From assembly GCA_017311185.1 (NCBI GenBank), contig JAESUZ010003380.1:1-64000 (forward strand): DNA of 64,000 nt, in the 5' to 3' direction. The notes under the pieces were generated by a model. That model made no database searches. It was not told where the DNA came from and worked only from the letters and a program-made list of their open reading frames with translations. Made by a program: the position numbers and the translations under genes. Below, piece by piece: positions 48,981 through 61,076 of this stretch. Numbering within the stretch: position 1 is the first letter of the stretch; each line of letters starts with the position of its first letter. Origin of the DNA: Proteles cristata cristata (Eukaryota; Chordata; Mammalia; Carnivora; Hyaenidae).

Positions 48981-49331
48981 GAAAGAAATCAAGAAATGTA
49001 CATAATACCTACCTGGTATGGCATTTAACAACACGATACTATTTTAGTTTATAACAAGATGCCATAAATCAAATACCTATGTTTCTTTCATGTGCCAGGT
49101 TTTACAAACCGAGAAATGCACAGACATGCTCATATGATATGGGGAAGGGGAACAAAGAAAGACTAGGAGGAGAGTATGGTTATGACAATAGCATTTAGGA
49201 GGAAATTTGGGAAACTAAGGTACTAATAATATATAGAGAGGCATTCCTGAATAAACAAGCTAATTCTGAGAGTTCCTTGATTTTCAGCAATATACTTTGC
49301 CTTCTTAGATTTACAGCAAACCAGCTAATAT

Positions 49332-49440
49332 TCATTCATTCATTTAAATTCAAATTAGTTAACATACAGTGTAGTATTGGTTTCAGGAGTAGAACCCGGT
49401 GATTTCATCACTCACATATAACACACAGTACTCAAATCAT
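49332..49440 (-). mobile_element. LINE-1 3'-end fragment, minus
   Basis: ttcaaattagttaacatacagtgtagtattggtttcaggagtagaaccc is the reverse complement of the carnivore LINE-1 end seen in plus orientation at 6690-6750. Confidence 0.88.
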
Positions 49441-49493
49441 TTAATATTTAGAATGCAACTAAGTGTATTTATATTAAAAACAGTTAAAATACA

Positions 49494-49696
49494 GGGGTAC
49501 CTGGGTGGCTCAGATGGTTGAGCACCCGACTCTTGATTTCAGCTCAGGTCACGATCTCACGGTTGGTTGGTAAGTTCAAGCCCCGTGTCTGGCTTTGTGC
49601 TGACAGTGAGGAGCATGCTTGAGATTCTGTCTTTTTGTGCCCCTTTCTCACTCACACTCCTTCTGTCTCTCTCCAAATAAACAAACTTAAAAAAAA
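49494..49696 (+). mobile_element. Felid SINE
   Basis: Head ggggtacctgggtggctcag. Probable TSD ttaaaataca / ttaaagtaca. Confidence 0.94.
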
Positions 49697-49829
49697 ATTA
49701 AAGTACAACATAGAACATCCTCTTCTATAATGCCTACTAAATCATGTCTTGATTCTCTTTATTGTCACAGCTGATCAAAACTGAACATGACTTGCTCTGG
49801 ACTCCATGGACCTCAGGGTCCCAACCCCA

Positions 49830-50310
49830 TACCACTGCTCATCTGGTGGTTGGTATTACAGTCACACAAACCTTCTTGTTAATTTCCTAGCACTCCCTCA
49901 AGCTCAGGCTTCTCTCTGTCTGGCATACCTTTCCAGCCCTACCTGGACTGCCCCACACCCACATCAAGAATCCACCTTTCCCACACACATGACAAGCTCC
50001 TACCAAAACTCATCCTTTAGATCTTTGTTTAAGTACCACTTCTTCAGAGAAGACTTTCCTGTTATCTTATTCCCTCCAGGAGAATAATGCTCCCTATTTT
50101 CTACTTTTACAGTACCCTTAATTTGACTTTGCAATAGGCATCAAAATTGAAATTAAACTATTAATTACCAATCCTAGTTTTGCTAGTATTCCTCAAAAGG
50201 AAGTAAATACTAAGACACAAACCTTTTTTGCTTTCTTCAATAAATTCACCAAGGCCTAACAAAACCTTTTTCCCATAGTAGGTACTCACTTAACATTTAT
50301 GCAAGTTGTA
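49830..50310 (+). mobile_element. L2 LINE 3' part
   Basis: actcatcctttagatctttgtttaagtaccacttcttcagagaagactttcctg, then catagtaggtactcacttaac, in L2 order. The open frame over 49806-50087 is a by-product. Confidence 0.7.
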
Positions 50311-50611
50311 CTTCCTCCAGATCTTGTCCCATTTTGCATTGAGTCTACCTTAGAAATTTGATTTTTATACCGACTTAGTTCTTTTGTTGGCCACCATAAC
50401 CCCTCCCTCCATTTTCTTCATCCTAAGCCTGGCACAGGGCAAACTCCAACAAAGTTGTGTTCACACTCTTCTCACAGCTGTAAGTGTTCTACAGCCTATT
50501 GATGCCTCTCTTAAAATCTGACATGAGGAACGAAACATAGATTCTTGAGTATCCTTGGTCTGCATAAAGGAGAGCGAAACTTTCACTTCCTCCAGTTGAG
50601 ATCCAGTATAT

Positions 50612-50656
50612 TATACTACACTACAATACACCATACCGCACTATACTATAGTGCAC
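50612..50656 (+). repeat. Degenerate (TATAC)n pentanucleotide repeat
   Basis: Nine consecutive 5-base units: tatac, tacac, tacaa, tacac, catac, cgcac, tatac, tatag, tgcac. Confidence 0.85.
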
Positions 50657-51084
50657 ATCATTTGGGTTGATTTAGCATTTTCCAAAATACTAGTCATACA
50701 GTATGTTTATCTTCCTTTTCTTTACTTGATTCTGCATATGTGAATATGTTCTAGAGAGAACCAAGAGTTACTCATGTTTCTATCAGTGAGAACGTAGCAC
50801 ATATGGATAACATTAAATAACAAGCCATTATAACATAAAAAAAAGTCATTAAGAGGATAATAAGCCCTGTTAAAATCTATTTTGCGTGTTTTGACCCAGT
50901 GATTTGGCCTGTCATAAAATTTTTCACCTTGATTTTCTCTATCCTCCGAGATTAGTGTCATATGCAGAAGTAAAAATCAGTCCTTTGCTAATTTTATTCA
51001 AGTTCTTGATCAGTTACTCAGCAAAACAAAACCTGTGATCACTTATGAATTATAATGAAAATAGTTAAGAGCTGCCAGGGACTT

Positions 51085-51300
51085 AGCATCTAGCAAGTAG
51101 GTACTGTCCTGAATGCTTTTATATATATATAAACTCATTTAATTTTCAAAACAATTTTATCAGATGAATACAGTTACCATCATTTTAGGAATGAAGAAAC
51201 TAAAGCCCAGTATAACTTATTCAAGGTTACACAGCTTCTAAGCTAGGATTCAGACCCAGGCAGTGTATCTTAAGAGTTGAGACTCAGCAAGCACTCTACC
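51085..51300 (-). mobile_element. MIR, minus
   Basis: aaactcatttaattttcaaaacaa… aatgaagaaactaaagccca… aaggttacacagcttctaagctaggattcagacccaggcag. Confidence 0.85.
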
Positions 51301-51747
51301 CTTATTGCTAAAAAGTGTTTATTTGCCTACACACTCAGTGCCATAGCAAGTTAATATAGTATCCCTTCTCCTGTCAACTTTGTCAAAAAGATGAGATTTT
51401 ACCACCTTATCCTCTGACACCCTAAAGCCTGGGTAATTGTTATACACAAACAGAAATAAAGAATTTCCCAAAGAAGTAGGTCCCACAGTAAAAGAATATC
51501 ATGAATCTAATGGGACTTGTACCACCAATCACAAACCTACCTTTCTGCTAAACAAGTGGTTAATTTATGTCACCAAGTTCAATAAAGAATCCACTGCAGA
51601 TATAAACATACAAAAATCCTTCAAGGCAAATGTGTATTACAGGAGGTCAATGTGTGTCTAATTTACACTTGTTACCATGCATACTGTTACTTTTTTTTTT
51701 TCTAAAGTAAAAGGAACCACACATTAGATTTAGAAGACAAATAACCA

Positions 51748-51961
51748 GGGGTGCCTGGGTGGCTCAGTCGGTTAAGCATCTGACTTTGGCTCAGGTCATG
51801 ATCTCCCAGTTCATGAATTGGAGCCGTGCATCAGGCTCTGTGCTGACAGCTCATAGCCTGGGGCCTGCTTCGGATTCTGGGTCTCCCTCTCTCTCTGTCC
51901 CTCCTCTGCTCATGTTCTGTCTCTCTCAAAAATAAACAAACATTTTAAAATTTTTAAAAAA
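51748..51961 (+). mobile_element. Felid SINE
   Basis: TSD agaagacaaataacca (51732-51747) / agaaggcaaataacca (51962-51977). Confidence 0.97.
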
Positions 51962-52089
51962 AGAAGGCAAATAACCATCCGTAACACTCCTAAGTAACCA
52001 TGAAATCGTTGTGTAGATAACTCACACTACTACTGTGGTTTCTGCTGTGCATCCTTCTTCCTAAGTATTTTCCCAAAAGTATTATTTTT

Positions 52090-52235
52090 TTTAATCTTCA
52101 GGCCTCTATACATTATGCCTTCTCTGCTTGAAACATCCTATTCATCTGCTCCTTCAAATGTCAGCTAAGTTTCCACTATCTCTTCAAAACTTCTGAGAGT
52201 ATGAATCTTGGTTCAATGCACGACCTGCCTGAAAA
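52090..52235 (+). mobile_element. L2 fragment
   Basis: attatgccttctctgcttgaaacatcctattcatctgctccttcaaatgtcagctaa matches the L2 3' region. Confidence 0.65.
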
Positions 52236-52303
52236 ACAGTCTTGACACCCAACAGCATATATATTTGTTCCCTATTTATCACACTGATAAAGAAGTGACT
52301 ATA

Positions 52304-52497
52304 GGGGCACCTGGGTGGTTCAGTCGGTGAAGTATCTGACTATTGTTTCAGCTTAGCTCATGATTTGTGATTTCAAGCCCCCCTCGGGTTCTGCACTGAT
52401 AGCGTAGAGTCTGACTGTGATTCTCTGTCTCCCTCTCTCTCTCTGCCTCTCCCTCACTTGTGCTTTTTCTCTCTAAATAAACAAACAAATTTTTAAA
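52304..52497 (+). mobile_element. Felid SINE, diverged
   Basis: Head ggggcacctgggtggttcag, B-box decayed. Probable TSD aagaagtgactat / aaggaatggactat. Confidence 0.92.
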
Positions 52498-53819
52498 AAA
52501 GGAATGGACTATGTATCTATTTTTTCCCATAAGGATAAGAACAATATCTTTTTTCTTTGTATACCACTTAGTTGGAAGAAGTTAATAATGAAAGCTCAAT
52601 TATACTTTGTTGCATTGACTGATGAATATTTATCTGTAAGTAAATCTCATATCAGTACTCCAGCATGTAGTTGTACAGAATACACATTCACATAGTATTT
52701 TACTGATGCCCAATACTACTGGCATCTACCTAAAGTCACAAACATTTTAGGGTATAGGTCCTCCTTGTATTTCCTGCAGAGCTTCTGCCCAGATTAACCC
52801 ACAAGTTTAAATTTAAAACTGGTCTAGCTAGTACGGTAAACAAAATGGTGAGATATGTATACAAAAAGAACATTATTAAGTTCAAACTAATTTGGAAATC
52901 ATCTGGTTAATATCACTTCTTTTAAAGTGGAGAAATCTTTTTATGAAATATATAACTGGTCAACGATTTTTAAAAATCTAGGACTCGACCATGGATTTCT
53001 AGCTTCTCTTGTGAGAATTCCTTCTGAGTAGTATCTGTGAGTACTTTGTAGGTATCTCAGGACATGCAATGCCATATTGTTTTTGACAAGAGTAATCAAA
53101 TTATCATTTTGATATGAGAAACTGAAGGTTACCATTGTTTTTTCATTCTAAGGGATGACTATATAAGGCCTGCTCTTTTCAGATATCTGTCTTTCTGGGA
53201 TTGAATAATATTTGGCCACAAAAAAATCTAGTTGGTGTTGACCAGGAAATGTTGACTAGCAATGAAATCAGGTACAACCCCCACAGGCTCAAGTATACAG
53301 GAAAGCTCTAGGTAGACAAAGTCTTCCTTTATTAAGTTACTAATAGGTATGGTAAATCAAAGCCTGCATTAGACAGTGATTCCCTCTTCTAAAAATTGTG
53401 TCCTTAGACAGCGATCATCAAGGATGAGGAGAAAAAGTTATAAATGCAACATAAATAAAACTTTATTTTAAAGGAGGACATGAAAGTGAACACATACTGC
53501 TTTTAAATTAAAAAAGAAAAAGAAAAAGGTTCCATTGATTCACATAGCTGCATTCTGAAACTCTTCAGCTAAGATTCTTTGGAACATCTCCTGACTTCTA
53601 ATAGATGGAAGCTCCCAGAGGACAGATAATATGCTTACACAAACTGAGTCCCATAGCACTTAGGCAGGATAATAGATGTTCTCTGATGAGCAGTGTCTTA
53701 CAACACAGTGATATTTGCACATCACTAGTTAATTCTTAATTGCAAAAATTTTAAAACAATATGCAGTATTTTGACTGCTGAGTATAAAATATAAATTACA
53801 TTTAAATAGCCCTACAATA

Positions 53820-54022
53820 ACAAAATGAGTAAGTCACGGGGATAAAAAGCAGAGCATACGGAATACAGTCAGCGGTACTGTGACAGCGATGTAACGGAAC
53901 AGATGGGAGCTACAATTATGAGCATGGCATGGTGTGTACACTTGGCAGGTCACTAAGTTGTACTAAGTTGACACTAATATAATACTGGGTGTCAAATGTA
54001 CTCAGATAAATAAATAAATAGC
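53820..54022 (+). mobile_element. Old LINE-1 3' end
   Basis: agcagagcatacggaatacagtcagcggtactgtgacagcgatgtaac… acactaatataatactgggtgtcaa is the 3' end of an L1MA-like copy; A-rich (AAAT) tail. Confidence 0.75.
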
Positions 54023-54932
54023 CCTGAAATAAGTTTGGTTTGAATTTAATAACATGTTCTTGTCCTTAGCACTATACTTTCTAAGTGGTATTAACTGTTA
54101 ATTAAACAGTTTCCTAAGTTGGGAAGTGATCAAGAAAATGTAGTATATTTAAAGGTAGAAGGAGTCCAAATCAGTTGGGTACAGAGGGAAACTGGGTATG
54201 GGTTACACTCGGGCTGCATTAACTGCTCCACTGGAGCAAACTAATTAATTTTTCTTCATGCAATGTAATCAGCAAGCTTAATCTAGGGAAAAGAAGAATG
54301 CAATTGTTACTGCACATATTAAAGGTCATACTACCTATCATTCAGTTGCAGTAACTCAAGAAAATCCAACAGCTTATTAATGTTCTATGGCTACTGGCCC
54401 TGTTTTTCACTGAATACATTTTTTAAAGCAATACTAAGTGAATAAATTAAATCTCAGTAATATTTTCAGATTAAGTAACTATTATTAAAATCCACTGGTT
54501 CCACAGAAGAAAGAATTTTCTCACTATATTGCCTGAACAAGAAACTCAGTCCTGATCAGAAAAAAAAAAGTTTTTAAGTACTTGGCACACATTAACCTAG
54601 ACTTTTCATATTAGAAATAAAGCTGAGCACAACATATTTCAACAGCTTCAAAGCTTGTTTTCTTATTAAATCATAAGTTTCATTAGTTTATACTTGCTTC
54701 TGCAAAGACACAGTGCAAAAAGCTACATGTGAATGTCTACTAGGTCAGAAGGAAAAAAATGTAGTTGAGTATGACTTTTGATGACAGTGAAGTCATTACA
54801 AACCAAAAACATGCAAAGATTATAAAAGACCAACAAAAATCTTTAAATCATAGTCAAACAATCCTGTGGAGAAGCTCACCAGATTTCAATATTATATGTC
54901 TTATTCATTTAGTTTTAAAAAGTTGTAAAATA

Positions 54933-55149
54933 GGGGCGCCTGGGTGGCTTAGTCGGTTAAGCGTCTGACTTTCGCTTAGGTCATGATCTCGCGGTTTGTG
55001 GGTTCGAGCCCCGCGTCGGGCTCTGTGCTGACTGCCAGCTCAGAGCTTGGAGCCTGTTTCAGTCTGTGGCTCCCTCTCTCTCTGACCCTCCCCTGCTCAC
55101 GCTGTCTCTCTCTCTCCTAGAAATAAATAAAACATTAAAAAAATTTAAA
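54933..55149 (+). mobile_element. Young felid SINE subfamily copy
   Basis: Near-consensus. TSD aaaaagttgtaaaata (54917-54932) / aaaaagtcgtaaaata (55150-55165), one mismatch. Confidence 0.97.
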
Positions 55150-55500
55150 AAAAAGTCGTAAAATATACGGAATCGTAATCCTTTGTAGATCAAGTTGGGA
55201 AACAAATGAAAAATCAGTAGATCTACAGATGGATAGAGGGCTGTCCCAAGGACAATCACTGATGCAACATTTAATTTTCTGGATAACTGAAGAAAGCCTG
55301 GACAGCATTCCAAGGCATCTGTAAAATAGCAGAGGCCATGTGTATGGATGCATTCAAGCATATGTTAAAACTTGTGCTGTTCCCTGCCCAGTCTACATTT
55401 TCCCAGCTTTATATTTATGATTAAGTGACCCAAAGACAGCATGGGAGAGAATATGGTGGGAAGTAATGTGCCCTATATCACTACAAAGATGTTCTCTGGG

Positions 55501-55761
55501 GAAGGACAAATATCATATGTGTGCACGTATAGGAGGATTAGGAGGAACTTAACAGAGGACCAAGGGGGAGAAGAAGGGCGGAAATGGTTGGGGAAAGGGA
55601 GAGAGGCAAACCATGAGAGACTCCTGAATGCTGACAAAAACTGAGGACTGGTGGATGTGGGGGAGGAGGGGTGGGCATGGAGGAGGACACTTGTGGGGAC
55701 AGCACTGGGTGTTATGTGGAAACTAATTTGACAATAAACTATTTGTAAAAAAAAAAAAAAA
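55501..55761 (+). mobile_element. Short LINE-1 3'-end insertion with perfect TSD
   Basis: About 245 bases of LINE-1 3' end plus an uninterrupted A tail (55748-55761 and on). TSD aaagatgttctctggg at 55485-55500 and 55762-55777 is 16/16. Confidence 0.95.
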
Positions 55762-56079
55762 AAAGATGTTCTCTGGGTTGCAAACAGGTAATTCTTTGTT
55801 ACGTGGAGTCATCTTCAGGGCCCAATCAGTCCTCATTACCAGGAAATGTACAATTCACAATTTCAACTCACAGTGAAGAGGTAACCTCATTCATAACCAG
55901 TCATATGATTCAGGAAAACTAGGAGAAAATGTGGAGCCGTATGCATTCCACACATTCCAGCTCCCAAGACCCTCTAGAATGTGTTCTGTTCCTACTTTCT
56001 TCTATTCTGCCTTTTGGTTCTTTTGTGTTTTGTGTTTTTTGTTTTTTTCTTTTTTCTGTTACTTTGGAGTAGCAGTGGC

Positions 56080-56300
56080 TTTGTATCTTGTGTCACCTCT
56101 CCTCAATCCATCTCTAACTTCAGCTGCAGCTCGTTTCCTGCTTAAGGACCCAGAAGCAAAAGGGTTAAGGCGCAGGACCAGGACGTGACTCTCAGTAGAC
56201 AGGAGGGTGGCGAAGAAAAATAAGTTGTCCTTCAGGGGCACGTTTCTGAGGGGAATTCTACAAGGGTCCTCAGAGGGTCCCTGGCAAGTGCCGAGGTTCA
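56080..56300. other. GC-richer, CpG-containing patch of unknown nature
   Basis: Between caatccatctctaac and the accgagg-like end I count at least six CpG sites (ctcgtttcc, ggcgcagg, gacgtgac, ggcgaaga, gcacgttt, gccgagg) in about 200 bases, well above the AT-rich surroundings. No SINE or LINE match and no coding signature; it could be an old LTR or a regulatory element. Confidence 0.4.
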
Positions 56301-57379
56301 GTTAACAGAAATCAGCTCAACAATGTTCTCTTTATTAGCTTTTCTTCCTTCCCTCACAAGTTCCTGAGTCTACTCTCAAATAAATTACCAGCAATTAGGG
56401 TTTTGTATCAGGCTTTGTTGTGAGAAACCCCAAATTAAGACTCAGCTCTGTCACTTAAACTGTGAGCTCTTACAAAGCACAGGCTATGCCTTTTAACTCT
56501 TTAGGTACCAGGGCATTGTCTGATGCAAAAATAAGTTACGTGGGTCCTATAATGATAGTTATGCAAGCTATAAAAGTTATGGAGGTCCTATAAGCACATC
56601 CATAATGCTGATGGATGAGGCAATACAGCTTCCAGAGCTCACAGGGCTCCAAGATAGAAGGGGCATTTGCATTCAGTTTGCTGCCTGTCGGGTACTACAT
56701 CTACTCCCTTTGTATTCCACTCTACCCCTACAGGCTTGTCCTCCACGACCTTTGAGAATTCAGCTCTTTCCCACTCATCTGACTGAACACAAAGTTATGT
56801 TATACCCTATGATACTTGACCAAATAAATTTTCACGTTATGGCACTTGACCCATTATTATTCAGTGACCTAGCTCCTTGACTTCCTGAAATGATAGAACA
56901 AGCTCCTTAAGTGTCAGTGAATGAAGATGGGGATCTCGAACTTGGGAGTCAGACTCCCCATTCAGGCTTCTGCATCCTGCCCTCAAAAAATCATTCCAAT
57001 GAGGGTAAAACACAATAAACAAAATCTTTCCACAGTGCCTGAAATACAGTAAGGTTTCCATAGGGGGTGGCTGTTAGCCGGAGCAAAAGTAGCAAGAATA
57101 AGGGCCATAACGCCTGCACCCACCCCTTCTCTCCCAATTTATCAAGGTCAGGGCAAGAGCTCCAAACGGGTGTCCATAAATTAAACAAACAAAATGAAAA
57201 CTTGAAGAAAATGCCTTGTTTTACTCAAACCGTATGTTTCCTATGACCATGCATCTCTCCTCCCTACTTCTGAACACCCTCTCATCTCTCTCGGAGCCAG
57301 GAATGCTCCCTCCAACTCCAAACCCATGCCCCTGCTTTTATCCCAACCAATTCTAAACACCTTTAAGTTTCAGCTCAAT

Positions 57380-57640
57380 TCCTAACTCTAGTTTGGCTTC
57401 CTATTTTCCACTGCTGCCCTTGTTGGTTTCTCAGAGATTTCTACAGCAGTCATTCTGTAACAAAAGAAATTTACTACTTCATATACAGTTTTATTCCAGG
57501 CCTCCAGTTTGGTTAGTCCTGACTCCTGAGCTACACTCAAAGTTGCTTGAAGGCAAGGATCATTTCTAATTTTTCTCTGGCTTCCCCTGGCACAACACTA
57601 AAGAAGTAATCTGGTCAGTGAATGCTTCATCTTTAAGACA
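57380..57640 (+). mobile_element. L2 fragment
   Basis: gcttgaaggcaaggatcatttct… ctggcacaacactaaagaag… tcagtgaatgcttcat resembles the L2 3' end. Confidence 0.5.
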
Positions 57641-58384
57641 GAATGTGAAACTAATAACGGACTTAAGATTTACTGTTCTTTTTCTCATTCCCCTTTCTCA
57701 GTTAGATACCTTTTTATATTCAATGTTTATTCTAATATCATGCAGTATGCTCCCCACTTCTTTCCTCTCTTAATCCTTACACCTGCAACCACTATGAGGC
57801 ATACCTGTCAGCATGGGCCCGGAGGCGGGGGGAAGGAGGGGGAAAGGTGCAGTTTAGTTACTACAAAATTACTTGTTCTGTTTATGCTTTACATTAATTT
57901 CTCTACAAAAATCATTTCCATTAGAGAAAAATCAATGGAACGGATTCACCAATCCTCAAATTGATGTGTTAGGAATTTATTTTTTTAAAACATTTGTAGG
58001 TCACATATCTAATTGAGCAAAACTGACAAATTGACACATACAAAATTTCAAATACCCTTTTAAAAAATTACAGAGAAGTGCAACTGCAGAAAATACAAGC
58101 TTGAGCTTGATGAATTTCATGCTGATTACTGGACCTTATGTTTAACTCAGGAGACAGTGTTTGCACACACACAAAAAGACTCTGACAGCCTAATGTAATG
58201 TATTTCTTAAGGATTCTATTAGTTTGACACCCAGAATGTAGTCCACAGGAAGCTACTGACTGGGAAATAAAATACAGATTATGAAAAAAAATTCTCAAAC
58301 AGGGAAATATATGTAATTGGAAGTAAAGCTGAATAACATTACATTTTAAAAAGAATATTTGTATTTCTCTTCCCCTATGCTCAT

Positions 58385-58545
58385 CTGTTTCATTTCTTAA
58401 ATTCCACATATGAATGAAAGACTTATTTCACTTAGCATTATACCCTCTAGTTCCATCCATATCACTAAATTCTACACCTGAAATCAGTTTTACCATATAT
58501 GACGACTAACAAGAATTTAAATAAAATATTGAAATAAAAAAAGAA
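58385..58545. mobile_element. LINE-1 3' end with internal inversion (twin-primed)
   Basis: 58395-58468 reads as minus-strand LINE-1 (ttaaattccacatatgaatg… ttcacttagcattataccctctagttccatcc). It switches at about 58469 to the plus-strand end (atcactaaattctacacctgaaatcag… aacaagaatttaaataaaat). Confidence 0.8.
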
Positions 58546-58835
58546 GCCAAACACTAAGAACACATATTCTAAGATTCCTTTTATACAAAATGTCTAGAAT
58601 ACACAAATCCACAGAGACAAGAAGTAGATTAATGGTTGCCTAGGGTGTGGGGAATGAGTGTTGGTAAATATGGTATTTATTTTTAGGGGTAGATAAACGT
58701 GTTCAGAAAGTGACTGGGATGGTTACAACAATTCTGGGAATATACTAAAAACCAGTGAGTTGTAGACTTTCAGTGGATGAATCGTATGGGTATGTGAATT
58801 ATACCTCAGTTAAGCTGTTACAAAAAATTAGGGAG
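58546..58835 (+). mobile_element. Old LINE-1 (L1ME type) 3' end
   Basis: agattccttttatacaaaat… gtagattaatggttgcctag… gtatgtgaattatacctcagttaagctgtta is the classic old LINE-1 3' end. Confidence 0.8.
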
Positions 58836-58864
58836 CAATGGATTAATTATAAATGAAAACACTG

Positions 58865-59123
58865 TGGGGTGCCTCAGTGGCTCAGTCGGTTAAGTGTCCA
58901 ACTTTTGATTTTGATTCAGGTCATGATCTCACAGTTCATGATATTGAGCCCTGTGTCAGGATCTGTGCTGACAGTGCGGGGCTTGTGTAGGATTTTCTCT
59001 CTCCCTCTCTCTCTTCCGCTACATTGCGTGTATGCCCTCTCTCTCTCTCTCCCCGTCTGTCTCTATCTGTCTCTCTTTCTCCCTCTCTCTCAAAAAATAA
59101 ATTTAAAAAAATATTTTTTTAAA
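58865..59123 (+). mobile_element. Felid SINE
   Basis: TSD aaatgaaaacactg (58851-58864) / aaatgaagacactg (59124-59137). Extra-long CT-rich middle. Confidence 0.95.
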
Positions 59124-59284
59124 AAATGAAGACACTGGTCCGCAATTAGGTTCAGGTAACAAAATTGCCAATGAGTGGTGTTGACCTTAAAAATAAAAGT
59201 TACTTTACCAGCAAATAATTAAAATTTAAAAATAAAAAGTATTTTTCTATTTTGTGTTTGTATTATGTTTATTCACTCTACTAC

Positions 59285-59420
59285 TCATCATTTTCCATAG
59301 TTCTTACAAAAATTCCTCAAAGTAACCATTCTTATCCCTTTGATATATATGGGGAGATACAGATACCCAGATATAAGGTAACTTACCTAAGATCAACTAG
59401 GGAATAAGTAAAAGAAACAT
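59285..59420 (-). mobile_element. MIR remnant, minus
   Basis: ggggagatacagatacccagatataaggtaacttacctaagatcaactaggg weakly follows the MIR reverse complement. Confidence 0.45.
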
Positions 59421-59934
59421 TACTGTCACCCAGTACCATTTTCTCCTAAAATACCTTCTATTAAAAAGAAGGAACATGCTCTACTCAAAAATGAGTGAAA
59501 TGAAATTGGCATTATCAATCACACAGTGTTTAACAGAACTATTCAGCTGTCAGATTTGTTAAAATCTATCTTCAGGAAAAATCTGAGATACAAGTAGCCT
59601 TCTCTCCCCTTCTTCATCTCTGAGTGCAAACAGTTACCATACTGAGTTGTCAGAGAGGGTAACTTTCTCATGTCTGCAAGTTTTATGGAAGACAGAAGAT
59701 AGAAAGGTCTAGATTTGAGAAGAACTGAGGATTTCTCCCATTATCCTTGCGTTCTTTGAAACTAGAGAGGCTTTTTGGTTTCCCAGGGCCAATCAGGGTC
59801 TTAGCACATAGTAAGTATGCATTAAATACTTGGTGGTTGAACTGGTTAGAATAACTTATAAATTATAGGAAGAAGAGACAGAGTGGTATACTACAAAATA
59901 TACTGAAGGTTATTTGCAAGGGTTGAAAAATAGA

Positions 59935-60065
59935 TACTTGATGTTGGGGATAGGAACCATTACAATCATTCTGGCAAACAACTTGGTAGAATCAGTTATA
60001 TTTTTAAATGCCTACCTTTTAATCTAGATATGCTCAGTTCCTAGCATGATACTTCATACACTTGA
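59935..60065 (+). mobile_element. Possible old LINE-1 fragment
   Basis: accattacaatcattctggcaaacaacttgg… ttttaatctagatatgctcagttcc resembles ORF2-3' junction text of L1ME/HAL1. Confidence 0.4.
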
Positions 60066-60129
60066 TATTACTATTTTTGGACCTCTATTTCTGGACCAAA
60101 ATCTAGATGATTTGCTATACCCTGAATAG

Positions 60130-60340
60130 ATCTTGCTCTTGTTTCTTCTATTACTGGTGCTTTGCCCTGGTGTTTCACCTGGAATGCCATTCTTCCCTAT
60201 TTCTGCCTATCAAAGCCCTTCCCTAAAATGTACATGTGTCATGATCTCCAGGCATTATTTCTGTCACCCAGCTGATTGCAATGCCTTTTTCTTTGAACTC
60301 TTTCTTTGGAGTACACTTCAGTCATCAACTCACATCAGAG
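60130..60340 (+). mobile_element. L2 fragment
   Basis: tgctttgccctggtgtttcacctggaatgccattcttccctat and tgtcacccagctgattgc resemble the L2 3' region. Confidence 0.5.
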
Positions 60341-61076
60341 TTATTTACAAGTCTCATTTCTCCCTGTGACTTTCACAATGCTGCTTTCTTTGTTGCAGGG
60401 TCTGTTTAATTCCATCTCTTACCATAAACCTACCTGGTGTCTCTGGAGATTTCTTAAAGAAACCCAGCTACTGAGAGGCAGACTCTGGCCCAGTACATAA
60501 TCTGCTCATCCAGAGAGAGATCCATTACACTCTCCCTGAAGTTTGAAGAAAAGAGACACTCAGAAGTCTCAATGGACTCACTCAGACTTCTAGAATGGGA
60601 AAAAAAAAAATCTACAACCATTTAGTCTGAGAACATTTAGTCTTTACTATGGTCATGGAGTCCCTTGAGACATTCACAGATTCACTTCCCAGAAAATGCC
60701 ATGGTAATTTGCACACACAAACACATAACAATGATAGTTTTAAATGTAGCTCGTTCACTCAGTCGAGCAACGTATAGATATATTTTTAGGTGAGATCACA
60801 AAGTCAGATTCCATAGGTGACTGGAGTGACAGACGGGTCTACAACCAGGATTACATAAATTATGGGAATGACAAGGACTGCTACAAATGGGAGAGTGTGT
60901 GCACCCTCTCACTGTCCAGCACTAGTGGGATGATGCCATTGCAGCATGTGGCCCCAGGGCTGCCCGATCTCCTGAGAAAGGACATAAATCTGGATTTATA
61001 ATGGAGTATGAGCCACATGAAACTTATCTCTGAGCTCCTTTCAGCCTTCACAGCAAAAGTTTGAAAGGTTATTTTA

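Noticed and set aside
49806..50087. 93-codon open frame with proline/serine-rich product
   Set aside because: Lies in an L2 remnant; no splice sites or family resemblance.
50571..50590. GGAAGTGAAA (minus strand), an exact ETS-IRF composite motif and PRDM1-like site
   Set aside because: Eight fixed bases are expected about twice by chance in 64 kb on both strands; no supporting cluster.
55931..56241. Overlapping frames on both strands across the CpG-rich patch, as if an exon
   Set aside because: No splice consensus pair and no recognisable protein; kept only as a GC-rich patch.
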